Positions 1 through 16,700 of a stretch of DNA of 64,000 nt are shown piece by piece. Each line of letters opens with the position of its first letter. Positions within the stretch are counted from its first letter, which is position 1. The stretch covers positions 372,001 to 436,000 of the forward strand of contig JAHLTZ010000012.1 of the NCBI GenBank assembly GCA_025786725.1, in the 5' to 3' direction. This DNA is from Syncephalis fuscata (Eukaryota; Zoopagomycota; Zoopagomycetes; Zoopagales; Piptocephalidaceae). Under the pieces are notes generated by a model. That model was given only the letters and a program-made list of their open reading frames with translations. It ran no database searches and was not told where the DNA came from. The position numbers were made by a program, and so were the translations under genes.

Positions 1-3136
<3,136 letters not shown>

Positions 3137-3446
3137 CTAATGAGTCAGTGTAATAGAACAATAAACCAAAGATGTATAAATATATAACGATGGAAATAAA
3201 AGGAAAGGCCCAAATAGTAAACAATAACAATAAAACAACAACAACAATAATTATCTATAATATAAATAGATTAATTAAAAGACCTTTTATTAACATCGAA
3301 TCTATTTTATTACGAAAACATCACGTCATAACCGTAATAATATTCACTCACTGTATCACGGTTTAACTTCTCTTTTTCTACTCTTTCTACTCTTCTAGCT
3401 CTACCACTAGTGTTTATTATTGTTATTGTTATTGGTAGTAAAGAGA
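3137..3446. promoter_or_regulatory. Divergent intergenic promoter region
   Basis: About 310 bp of AT-rich sequence lies between two divergent start codons (ATG of the helicase on the minus strand, ATG at 3447 on the plus strand). It must carry both promoters. I see no clear TATA box. Confidence 0.5.
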
Positions 3447-6400
3447 ATGGCGCCTAGTGCCGGCCACCCAACTAGTAGCAGTATCACTACTAATACTGCC
3501 ACACCATCTATTACGGTGTCATCGCCACCCGTGTCTAATAAACATAACAACCAAGAACCCATTCTATACGATGCCGATGTGATTGCCGAATGGTCGCCGG
3601 ACGACGAAGCAGCCGCTTCACTTGCCCATACAGCCGGTACTTCAATTGCTGAACTGCCTAAACGTATGCTTAATAAGGTGCGACAAAAGATCACTCGGCC
3701 ATTGGACGGTTCTAGCGGTATTGCCGTGAATCTACACGAACAATGGTCACAACGACGCGGCGACTGGCCCATCGCCCTATCACCCGATGGTCGGGCCCTC
3801 GCAGTTTGGAGGGACACAACACTTGAACTACGCTATGCCGATGATGGATTTAGTATTGCTCGTGCTACTATTACTACATCTGAAGATGAATTACCATTAT
3901 GGCGTCAACTTACATGGTCACTCGATGGACAACTATTGGCCTTTACCGGTAGTGATGCTATAGTGCAAATCATTGATTTATCTGGTCATCTACTATGGCG
4001 ACTTGCTTCTACTCGATCCAGTCAGTCAGGAACGAGTGCCGTATTACCCATTGATATATCTACTGATGTTAATACTAATGCATCTATATCTACAGCAACT
4101 GCTACATCGACATCGACAACAGCAGCAACAGATACAATAACAGTTATGGAACCCATGGCGGCACTAATATTCAAATCGCCACGTAATTTAATTGATCATC
4201 ATTCTACTACTTTGTTATTCACTCATGAACTATTAACTATTGCTTGTGATGGTACACTTTGTTGTTTCCAATTAAAATATTCGCCTAATGAAAGTTTTGG
4301 TAAACGGAAACGTGATGATGAATCGTCACTATCATCCTCATCTTCCACTAGTGCAAGCACGGCATCAGCTATATTGCGACATACCTTCTCCTTCTCTTCT
4401 ACATATTCAATAGTGACAACAGCAACTTATATTCCAGATAAGGATGTTCTATGTGTAGCTGGATGGCCACTTACTACTACTGGATCCAATTTATCAGAAA
4501 ATGTTACGTCTAACACATCTACCAGTACTACTTCAGCCTCGCTACTCGTCTTTTGGCAATTCACCAATCGTTCTCCTTATTATAAGTTAATAGTATCCTC
4601 GAATGCGATAACTGCTCCATCTTCCAAATCGTTGATATCAACAATTAATGAACGCGAAGAACATGTAGTGGATAAATTACGCGATATGTGGACCCGTTGG
4701 CGATTACCAGGCAGTGAAACTGTTCCATTATTAATCCATCTTGTATCGGTATCGCCATTAGGAAATGCTATTGCCACATTGGCCATCGATGGAGAGATTT
4801 CAGTATGGCAATTGGATAATGAACGTGCACTAACAATGCGTATTAAATGGACACGTAATCAATTACAACACTTGATAGAACAGGCTATTGAAGATGATAC
4901 AGAAAGTGCACCATTACCGGATACCGTTATTAGTCTTTATTGGTGGGATAAAGACCGTCTTATTATTGGATTTGCATCTGGCATTATTGCTGCTGTATCG
5001 ATTGATGATACAACATGTACCAATTGTTTAGGCAATAAGCCATTACGTCTACGTACAAGTGCACCATTGATATGCCATTCTACATTTGGTGCTTTAGTAC
5101 TTGAAAAGGATATTGCCACTTCTCGTGTACGCATACAAGGTGACCGTATCTATATCTCATCCTCCAGTGATGACAACAACGATGGCCATATCAATAGTGA
5201 CGATGAATTAGCGAGTACACTTACCACTTCTAGTAGTGGCTATCAAGCATTAGTACAATTATCAAAGATGGCTGTTCATTCACTTGCTTATCTTACTGAT
5301 ACATTTCTATGGCAATTTGAGAATGATGCATGGAAAGCAGCTCGTGGTCGATATGTTACATTTGAACGACGTACTTTCCGCCTCATTGTTATCCTACAAA
5401 TATCACCGGCTGAGTTAATGCAACGACATATTGCTCTAATGGAATACGATGAAGCATTACATCTGGCCCATAAACATCATTTAAATGCTGATCCTATTTA
5501 TCAAGCCAGATGGCTCGATGCCGATGTTTGTGAAACATCTATTGAGCAGTATTTGTCACAGATCAAACATCGTTTATGGGTATTGGATAGTTGTTTGACA
5601 CGTGTACCATTTACACCAGAAGCCATGCGTCTATTAATAGATTATGGACTAGAACGGACACAATTGCCACTACGAGAGAAATTAAGCGATTATACGGAAG
5701 AAGAGTTGATTATTTGGCAATATCGATGGAAATTACTTGACTATTCAGATCGACTTGAAACGTGGAAGTTAATCGCTGCTGACCGAGTAGATGACGTATC
5801 ATTTGTAGATGATTATGCGTATTTCCGTAATGTCAACTTAGTGGCTCAGTCTATTGAATATGCATATCAAGGTTTATTTTCTGCATTGACTATTCTATTT
5901 GAACGACACACAGTAATATTGCGTCCATTTAGACTATTTATACTTAATCAAATACCGGAAAGTATTTCACCTGAACTGTATCAACATTTATTGCCGCGTG
6001 TTCATATGAATGATGTTACGGGTCATAGTGAGGAGATAACTGCTTGGTCTAGTCATCCATGGCGTGTTCATGATATATTACCACTAGAAATGGAGAAAGC
6101 ACTAAAGCAATCAGTGGGCTGGTTAGATGATGCTCATGATTTGGGATTTGCTTCATTTCCTATTTCAAGTACCGAATATCCAGCTACTACTGATCAGTTA
6201 ACTACGTGGTATAAAGAACGGGCCCGTAATATTGATGAAGTATCTGGTCGACTTGATTATGCTCAATTATTACTAGAATTGGGTATTACTAATAAGGTGG
6301 ATCATTTAACGCTTTTAATTGAAGATGCAAAGTTTCTATATCAACTATGTTATGTGCAACGACCAACTTCATTAACCTGGACCGGTCAAACATTACGTTT

Positions 6401-9400
6401 ATTTGAACGATCGCCAATTACATCCACACTGTCACTAATGTTCTCTCGTGTATTATCTGATCAAATAGTGGATGTATTACATCAATTAGCTATACCATAT
6501 CTACAACATCGACAACAATATCCACGATTAATGAGTATTGAAGAGGGTGAAGAGGGTGAAGAAGGCGAACAGATCCATGGCATGCGTTAATTCAAGTCAT
6601 ATTATCAATGGCTCATGATCAATTGGCCAGTAGTGGTCGTTTATGTCTAGCATTGGCATCGGATGAAATGGCCACTATTTGTCCAATTACTACATCTACA
6701 TTAAATAAGATGTTGTTATCTATCATTTATACCGAATCTACAAGTCTAATATTTAGAAAGGATAAAGAAACAGAAGCGACATTTATGGCGTGTATTGATC
6801 TAGTCCATCGTCAACTATCATTGAATCTATCTAAAGAAGAAGAAGAGGAAGAGGAGGAAGAAAAGAGGACACTATCTTTAGTAGATGTATCTGAATTACC
6901 GAATACATTTCCTGAAACGTTATTTACTTATTTAATGACATTGAATCCAGAAAAGAAAGAAGAAAATCAATCTAAATATTTGGCCCTTCAATATTGGTTA
7001 AAACGGCATAAACAATCGTATGAACTACTTAATCAGTATCATATAAATGTATCATTTTATGATTTATGGCAATCTATTGGTCATCGTATACAACAAAAGT
7101 CATTAATGCATCGATTGATTGAAAAGGCCTGTTTATTATCTGGGCCTAGTAATGAAATGGAAGATGAAGCACGTATTCGGTCCTTGTTAAATACACTGGA
7201 ACAACTTTATGATCTTGGTATATTTGAACAATTATCAAAAGATCAAATGATTGAAGAATATTTCAGTCTATTATTAAGTCGTGGCTGTATCCTTTTTACT
7301 ACTTGTATTACTTATATTACTTTATTATTAATAGTTATGAATTAATGAATGAATGATTATAGTTATTAATGCCTCTAAATTGGTGTTATTACCGCATTCG
7401 GGTGAATCACCATTAAATATGGAGGCTATTGAACGACTTGTATTAAATGCCGCTCGTGATTATTACAATAATGCAGATACTGGCGATAAAGATTCAGGAT
7501 TAATGAAAAAGGCCCTATTATGGTAATAGTACTGGTATTCATATCAATAGTTATTAATATTGCTATGTTTATATAGTCTTCATATGTTACCGGTGACCAA
7601 TAATGTACAAAAAGAACTAGATTTAATTGATATTGCCTATGATATCTATCGATATGCACCCAATATTGCGCCTATTCAGATTAGATTTGCACCTTCTCGA
7701 TTAAATTTGATTCAATTGTTAATTGAAGAGAATTCACAAACATATGAACAAATGGAACGATCTATAAAGACATTAAGTGTCACGGCCGATGCACTACTTG
7801 TTAAACTGGGCTGTCAACAACAACTAGCGGCCCAATTAACTATATTTACTTCGCTATTACGAGTGGCCATTCAACGTAGGAATAAGGAAATGGCCACTGC
7901 AACAGCCGATCAATTATATCGTATTATGAAACAACATCCATTTAATGATTTAAACAATATTGATCGATATATCACGCAAGTAGAGGAAGAATTGAGTACT
8001 TGGCAGACTGGATGGAAGTGTATACGGTCATGGTCAACGATGGATGATCTGTTGTCATTAGATGAACAATTGTACCAATCAAGTCGTCTACTTGAAATAT
8101 GTCCATCAGATGCTCTTACTGATACACTGGAAGAATGGCATCGTATTAAAGAGGCCCAACAACCATCGACACTATTATGTCAAGATGAAACGTTGGCGTT
8201 AACATTTAATGAAATGACAACACCATCACTAGAACAGTCGCTCACCTATCATGAATTCTATCAACCAAGTATTGTATCAAGTGAACGGGAAACTATTGAT
8301 CCAATTGATCTACGTTATCATCGATGGATAGTGGATCAACTAACCAAGAGTTCAACTAATCAATTAACGGTTAAACAAGCCAATAGTAATATTGAGGCGT
8401 ATATGGCATCAGTACGTGGACGAGATCATGCTTTATGGCTATCGGAGCAGTTATGGCATCAAAATATAGTAAGTAATTACTAATTAAAATAGATTGAAAT
8501 TAATCATATTGATTAGCCTGGACCAAATACATTTGAAACATCGCCTTATGAAGCAATGCTTATGGCATATGGAATTGGTCTACAATGTATTGCCCAATTA
8601 GTGCCGCTTGAAGAATGTCGATCTATTTCAGAATATTCAAGTGGCGATGTATTTAAACTGATTCAACAATGGTGTCAATCAACAGAGACGTCATTTAAAG
8701 ATACAGAACTGTATAGACTGGCGACAAAAGCGAATGAATACTTGAAATTGGCCCAATCAAGCCAAGAAAGTGATTTAATTAAAGTGAGTAGTGTATAGAT
8801 GAACAACTAGCTACATGACTAATAGATGATTTAGCATTTGAGTGCCGTTCGATCCGTGGATGTTAATCGATTTGAAGTGGAGATGGACTATGCTAGACAT
8901 ATATTGACGAGTACTGCAGAAGAAGAGTTATCGTTCTCGTTAACCGTTCTATATACTTTGAGTAGTTTACGAGGTATAGATGAGGAAGAGGTAATGGCAT
9001 GGATGTAAATATTCAAACAGAACTAATTATAGCTGTATAGATATTAAAAGCACGACTCAATGGTCTATTTAATCCAAAGCATCCATTTGATGTATTTTTA
9101 AGTCAAATAGCTATTATGAAAAATATAGCAAAAACCAATGCTACACAATTCCATAATGCGCTGATTGCTCTTTATCCAACCGTAAGTTTATAGCCTATAG
9201 TATTATAGCTACCAGTAATAATAATATGGACATTATTAGATACTTGGTACACAACATGGATTGTTGCGTCAATTCTTTATTCTTTATCAAACATGTCAGA
9301 ATGAATTAAAGGCAAGTATTTTTATTTATTATTTAATATAGTAATAACAATGGGTCATTTAGGCGGATTTAAAGGATAAACAACAGATAACCCTTCGTAT

Positions 9401-11734
9401 TCAGTTACTGGGTGAATTGGTTGCGGCATCTGCCTTGGATAAACTTGATTTCCATATATTAGTTGAAGTTGGTCACACAGGCAATATTGAACGATTACAT
9501 GAAGCGTATAAAGAGCTGTTATCTGAAGAGACAGTCTTTACACTAGCTGCTCTTAGTCCTAGGTAATAGTTTAACAATACTACTTATCATTTAATACTAA
9601 TGAATATTGTTATATAGTGTTCAGTCTTTAGTAGCTATTAAGTCACTAGATGCTACTGATACATGGACAGTGCCAGAATCACGTAGTGAATGGACTGAAA
9701 GTGAATTAGAAAGCTATGTTTATGTATGGTTTATTGTATCGCTATTTGACAATATAACCGCGCTAGATGGGTCATCTACCGACTGGTCAAGGTAAGTAGA
9801 TGTATACCTATATACATATTAATATTAATATTGATATGATTGTTAATGGTTAGTGTGGTCGAGTCATTTGAATCATTACTTGATTTCATTCTTGTGCCAC
9901 ATCTTATTGAGCTGTTAAATAATTATGTTTATAAGGCGAGTTTAGTTTTATCTATTTATTTAACTGTTACTTACTTTAATATAGTCAACCAAAGTTAGTA
10001 TTCCATTAGAGATTCGTGCCCGATTAGTGGCATCAGTACAATCTATTGCACCACAGAATGATAAAGAAACGACAGAAGTAATTAAACGATATGATTAATA
10101 TATTCAAATTAATGAATGAATTTAAATAGAAACTTGACAAGATGGCCCAGCATATTCAAAAGATTATTCAAATATCACAATATTCAGATCCAATTCTAGG
10201 CACATCAATATCTTCAAAATGGTTACAGGCACTTGATAATTGTCTTATTGAATCAGAACCGGTAATTATTATTATTTATTTAGCTATCTTTTTAATTAAT
10301 ATCAATTAGATTGATGCCATTCTTGTTAATGCATTGCTGGATGGTGCATCCCCTCTTATTATTGATGAGATTCTACATGAAATAGCACCATTTACACCAA
10401 CCACGGTGGATATCTATGAATTGGCATGGCAGCAAGTAGTAGAAAGTGAAGATGATGTAGTTGAACGATTAACGGCATTAATCTCATCGATGGCTCGTTA
10501 TGACACAGCCGACTATCCACAAATAGAATTGATTCATGGCATATTAGATGAGAAATTAAGAAGTTTTGTACTTGATAGTAGTCGGTTATCAGTTGAAGAC
10601 CGTGTTAAAGTATTTGATCTGATTGATAAGGTAATTAGCTATAAATATATAGATAAATATGGATAATGATTATAATTATAAAATAATTAGTATGGTATTA
10701 CTAATGGAGCAACTGAAACAACCTCCGAATTAGCATCGATTAAAATATTTGCTTTAATCGAGAATGTTTGGCAAACAAAGGTATATATAGTTATTTTATA
10801 TCAATTTATATTAACATATTTATTTGAAATTAGATATCATTAGAAGATATCAAGACGGGTGCTGATAAGCATAACTGGTTTGTAAATCAGTTAACTACCA
10901 TGACCACGACAACAATCCAATGTCAGACTTTATTACGTATTTTGATAAGTTGGTCAGATGATGATTTGAGTGAAAAGATGTCAAGCGATGACATGCTTGA
11001 TTGTTGGTGCCGTTTAATAGATTGGATGATATCACAACAAGCATACACTTGGTGTTATGCAACACGTCTTTATCTTTATAAACGAGAAGAATTGGATTTT
11101 GATGAGGTAATTAGTTTATGATTACAACGACATACAAATAGTTAATCGTTTAATTTAGTTGGATCGACGAGTGCTCGATTTATTAGCAACATCTACAACA
11201 GGTCATGTGCCTTATCTGTACTATTGCTTATTGGCAAGTGATTTACAACTAGTTGCAAAGGCGGTGACAGATATACGCGCTGATTTTATGGATACTCAAA
11301 AGGCTGAGACTTTATTGTCAGATGTGGATCTACCGATTTTACTTTGTGCACGTAGTATGATAACTGAATTGGTGTCAACACCTATGCTAGCCAGTGCTAT
11401 TGATAGTATGTTTGTATGTCCATGTCGACAAGAACAAGAACAAAAGCAGCATGCATGGCGTCGTCTACTTATTGGACAGGTAGCGCTGAATATGGAATTG
11501 GCTGGTTATGATGAAATATCGGCTGATATAGCTGCACGTTATCTTCAATTGCCCAATCATGTGGACAGTCTAGCTGTACGTGCCAGTATACAACGAGCAA
11601 TGGAAACGGCTGCTACAAATGCGGAACACGAAGCTCATGCAGAACACTGGCAACCACCGCTTATCTATCAACTGGATAATTCAATAGACCGACACACACT
11701 GCATCGATGGATGGTTCATCAATTTATGCAATAA
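3447..11734 (+). CDS. NBAS/Sec39-family Golgi-to-ER tethering protein
   Basis: Large gene with 16 exons: 3447-7286, 7363-7522, 7577-8468, 8517-8783, 8835-8990, 9041-9181, 9240-9311, 9363-9562, 9618-9791, 9854-9935, 9985-10077, 10130-10261, 10310-10629, 10691-10780, 10834-11106 and 11159-11734. The N-terminus resembles the NBAS propeller, with ALSPDGRALAVWRD followed by QLTWSLDGQLLAFTGSD and IIDLSGHLLW. The rest is long and alpha-helical as in the Sec39 domain. NBAS and Sec39 belong to the NRZ/Dsl1 tether that captures retrograde COPI vesicles at the ER. I start at 3447, the first ATG of the open frame. Reading shifts by one base in a GAA/GAG-rich stretch near 6540-6570: the first frame stops at 6590, but the other frame is open on both sides and has no good splice site. 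Two introns use GC donors (after 9311 and after 9935). The last coding exon ends in TAA at 11732-11734. Confidence 0.88.
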
Positions 11735-13741
11735 ATAGAGCAATTAACATTGCTTGATAGCTTGTTTAAAATAAAAAATAAAAAATCATTTCTATTAATA
11801 TTTTTCGTTTTAAAATTGATAAATGAATATGTTGAAAAATATCATTTAGTACTGTTACCTTCTCTGCATATGCTTACGTGTATCATCTAAATGTAAATGA
11901 TATTACTACATTCCCAAATGTAAAACCAAAAGATGTACAAGTAAAAGCATCAAGTATATATTTAATTATTTAATACACACTGCCAATTATAATAGTTCAA
12001 CAGGTGCTATTATTTCTTATTAAAAAGCTTGAGTTGCTTTTGATTGATAAAAAGAATGTCGTTGCTACAAAATCAGTAATAAAATGAATTGGATTATAAA
12101 AAGCATATTTATTGTTAGTTGAGTAACAGTATTATGTATTTATAATATTGTTGAGTAATAAAAGCTAAAAATGCCTGATAAGAAAAAGCTAATTACAATA
12201 AATGCAACAATTTTAATTTAAACTTTGCTTATTTACGTAATTTAGTCAATTGTAGCAATATTAACAGCAATGTCAATTGTGTTTCATTTGTCAATAGACT
12301 TTTAATAATATACTGGTGGCAAATGCAACTAAAAAATACAAAACAAAAATATAATATGTAAAATTAGTAATAGTAGTAGTAAAACAGTAGTTAATGCTGT
12401 AATAAACATTTTTATTGAATAAATACAAGCTACTAATGAAACAGCTATTAAAGTAAATAATAAAATGTAATGCAAACAAAAATGATATAATTAGTAATTT
12501 TTTTAAAATATAAAATTGACCAACAGATAAAATTATACTGGTTTGTTTAAAGCGTTTCAGATATCAGATTTAGCAATTAAACAATTTTGAATTACATGAA
12601 AGTATTATTGCTTTGATTAACTTAAATCAGTTAGTTGGTGTATTAAGCAAGAGCGAAGATATGCAAAATAAAGCCGTCAACATGACATTTGTCGTTGATA
12701 AACTAGAACAATCTGTTTATAACATTCATTTTAAACATTGCAGTAGTTGCTCCAATATTCTAATTTAGAAAAGTCATGGGACATGGCAAAAGAGGCTTAT
12801 AAGGGCGCTGTGGTGGATTATTCAACCACTTGATTTGTATCAAATCTTATGATGTTTTTATTAACTAAATAAAAATAACTTTTTCAGCAATATTAAGCAC
12901 ACTGTCCTTTATTTAAGGTAATTTGGTAGTTAAATGGCTATAATACCCACACATTTAAACTAAATAGCTGTTTTATTGAAGATGAAACCGGGTGGTGAGT
13001 GTCATTAATTATTAAACTATTTATTATTATTATTGTACTATACATAGCTATTCTGTATACACATACTATATGTCCATCTATATTAATAATATTGTAAATT
13101 GCAAAAACTATATTAACAAAGCTAAAATTTTATTGCTAAATGTATTCTTTAGTAGATTTTGATTCATTTTGTTTATTAATCTTAGTCAATTGCATCAGTA
13201 TAGTTTCGCTATTACTATTCACGTATTTGATTTGTCTATTTATTTTGTTTTATAATATTCTATGCTTTGTTGCCATGTTTTATTAAATAAGCGTCTTTAT
13301 TCTAATTTCAGCATACTATTATTTGGCTATATGATAATGATAGCTTTGTTACTATCCATACCAATCTATGCCTATAGCTTACACGATATAATTATACACA
13401 TTTTGTTATTTTAACTATTTAATTAATAGTTAATCATTGAATGCAAATAGGACATGATTATAGATTTATCAATTTGATTGTATATAGTTAAGATGGAACC
13501 ATAGATTTATTACTATAAGCTTGCACAGTTGAATAGAAACAACTGATTGCAATCTTGTTGATAAAATAATGATCTCATTGATTAAAGACTGGATAAACCG
13601 GAGCATTGGCCAAAACTTGATATATAAATAGACTGGACGGCGTAGTTGTCAAATGATCTTGCTTTTCACCGAATATATACTATAGTGTATTGGAATAGTG
13701 GCTCAATTGCACTACCAATGCTGATGCCTTGAAACTGTCGA
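11735..13741. other. AT-rich spacer, part of the left inverted-duplication arm
   Basis: No gene found. From about 11905 onward the sequence matches, in reverse complement, the right arm down from about 56098. A block at about 12162-12475 recurs in direct orientation at about 19787-20080. It is the 3' flank of the micro-exon gene and probably contains its 3' untranslated region. Confidence 0.6.
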
Positions 13742-16700
13742 TTATGCTGTATTTACAAATAAAATATTATATGCCATTAATTAATTTATAAATCAGTTAA
13801 TATACAATACTACTTACGTCCTATTAATATTAAATTATGAATACACAAAATAAATAGCATGTAATTAGTGAGTAATCAATTTATATACAGTAAAAATTAC
13901 CGCCTATTAATATTGGGTAATTGATATCATCAGTAAATAGCATGCAATTAGTTCATTGCTAATTAATATACGATATTACTTACAGACTATTAATATTAAA
14001 TAATCGGTACAATCAGTAAATAGCATAGTTAATGTATAGTTAGTCAACATATGCTTTACTTACACCCTATTAATATTAAACAATTGGTGCAATTAGTAAA
14101 TAGTATAATTAATATATACTCAGTCGATATACAATAACACTTACTATCTATTAATATTAAATAATTGGTACAATAAGTAAATAGCAGTCAATGTATAGTC
14201 AATGTATATACAATACAACTTACAACCTATTAATATTAAATAATTGATAAAATCAGTAAATAGCATGGGATTAGTGGGTAATCAGGTAATATACAATATC
14301 GCTTACAAGCTATTAATATTAAATAATTGGTACAATCAGTAAATAGCAATTAATGTATAGTCAATTTATATAAAATATCGCTTACAAACTATTAATATTA
14401 AATAAGCAGTACAATTAGTAAATTGCATAGTCAATGTATAGTCAGTTAATATACGATACAACTTACTATCTATTAATATTAAATAATTAACACCATCAGT
14501 AAATAGCATGGTTAATGCATAGTCCGTTAATACACAATACAGCTTACTTCCTATTAATATTAAATAATTGGTACAATCAGTAAATATATAGTTAATGTAT
14601 AGCAAATTAATATACAATACAACTTACGACCTATTAATATTAAATAATTAATACAATCAGTAAATAGCATGTGATTAGTGAGTAGTTAATTAATATACAA
14701 TATCGCTTACATTCTATTAATATTAAATAATTAGTACAATCAGTAAATAGCATGGTTAATGTATAGTCAATTTATATACAATACAACTTACCCTCTATTT
14801 ATATTAAATAAGCAGTGCAATTAGTAAACTGCATAGTCAATGTATAGTTAATTAATATACAATAGCACTTACCCCCTATTATGTTAAGTTATTGATACAC
14901 ACAGCACATAGTATATGATTAGCCAATGTTCAATTAATATACAATATAACTTACAAGCTATTAATATTAAATAGTTGGTGTAACCAGTAAATAACATAGT
15001 TAATGCATAGTTAGTTAATATATAATACGTGGGGGATGTTGGTAGCTTAGTAGCTAAAGGCAGCGTCTTCCGAGCTGAAAACACCGAGTTTAAATCTCAG
15101 TTTAAATCAGTCCTTAAGTGGAAAAATCCCCAGTTTTCTCTAGTTAACAAATTGCAAACCAGAGCCCAATAAGTAGGTCCGAAAACAAGATCTTGGCCAG
15201 AATAGCCAAGGAAAAATCAATTGGAACCAACTTATATGGACCAGATTTGCGCAAAAACATGGCAGTCCACCCGTTAATTTAAAAAAGTTCAATATAGTGG
15301 GAAGCAGCGCAAATTCTTTAATTATGTGCAGCGGGGGCTCACAAGCTTTTCAAAATAAAAAATAAAAAATATACAATACTACTTACGCCCTATTAATATT
15401 AAATTATGAATACACAAAATAAATAGCATGCAATTAGCTTATAGTTAATTTATATACAATAAAAATTACCGCCTATTAATATTGAGCAATTGATATCAGC
15501 AGTAAATAACACGTGATTAATGTATAATTAGTCAATATACAATACCACTTACGATCTATTAATATTAGACAATCAGTGTAATCAGTAAATATATAGTTAA
15601 TATATACCAGTTAATATACAATGCCACTTACCCTCTATTAATATTAAACAATCAATGCAATCAGCAAATAGCATAGTTACTATATAGTTAATATACAATG
15701 CCACTTACGGTCTATTAATATTAAACAATTGGTGTAATCAGTAAATGGCGTGGTTAATGTGTAGTTAATTAATATACAATACAACTTACCCTCTATTAAT
15801 AGTAAACAATTGGTGTAATCATCAAATAGCATAGTTAATGTATATTTAATTAATATACAATACCACTTACTGCCTAGTAATATTAAATAATTGATACAAT
15901 CAGTAGATAGCAGTTAGTATATAATTAATCAATATACAATACAACTTACCCTCTATTCATATTAAATAATTAATACCATCAGTAAATAGCATAGTCAATC
16001 TATTCAATCAATAGACGATACCACTTACCCACTATTAATTTCAATAATTAATATCATCAGCAAATAACGTAATTATATATAGTCAGTTAATATACAATAC
16101 CACTTACTGCCTATTAATGTTAAAAAACCAGTGCAATCAATAAATAGTATGTGATTCGTGAGTAATCAATTAATATACAATATAACTTACATTCTATTAA
16201 TATTTGTTGATACACACAGTACATGGATATAATTAGTGAATAATTAGTTAATATACAATACAACTTACTGGCTATTGTATTGAATTGTTGATACACACAC
16301 AATACATGGATATAATTAGTGTGTAGTCAGTTAATACACAATGTTACTTGCCCACTATTTTATCAAATTATTGATACAAATAGTGTATGACACATGATTA
16401 ATTTATGTCAGTTGATGTACAACGCTACTTACTGCCTATTAGTATGAAGTTATTGATACACACAGCACATATATATGATACAATGTTCAATTAATATACA
16501 ATATAACTTACAAGCTATTAATATTAAATAGTTGGTGTAACCAGTAAATAACATAGTTAATGCATAGTTAGTTAATATATAATACGTGGGGGATGTTGGT
16601 AGCTTAGTAGCTAAAGGCAGCGTCTTCCGAGCTGAAAACACCGAGTTTAAATCTCAGTTTAAATCAGTCCTTAAGTGGAAAAATCCCCCAGTTTTCTCTA

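Noticed and set aside
3407-3817. 136-codon minus-strand open frame over the NBAS-like start
   Set aside because: Antisense to conserved coding sequence with no motif of its own.
6585-6632. Short intron to explain the frame change in the NBAS-like gene
   Set aside because: The downstream frame is already open upstream of the candidate donor, the interval is only 48 nt, and the GA-rich repeat just before it is a likely indel site.
15029-15110. tRNA gene in the SINE head
   Set aside because: Box-like motifs are present but the anticodon loop and acceptor stem do not form a convincing cloverleaf.
14366-16641. Open frames of 60-83 codons on the minus strand inside the array
   Set aside because: They read through introns of the repeat units and repeat the same low-complexity residues. 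They are artefacts of the periodic AT-rich sequence.
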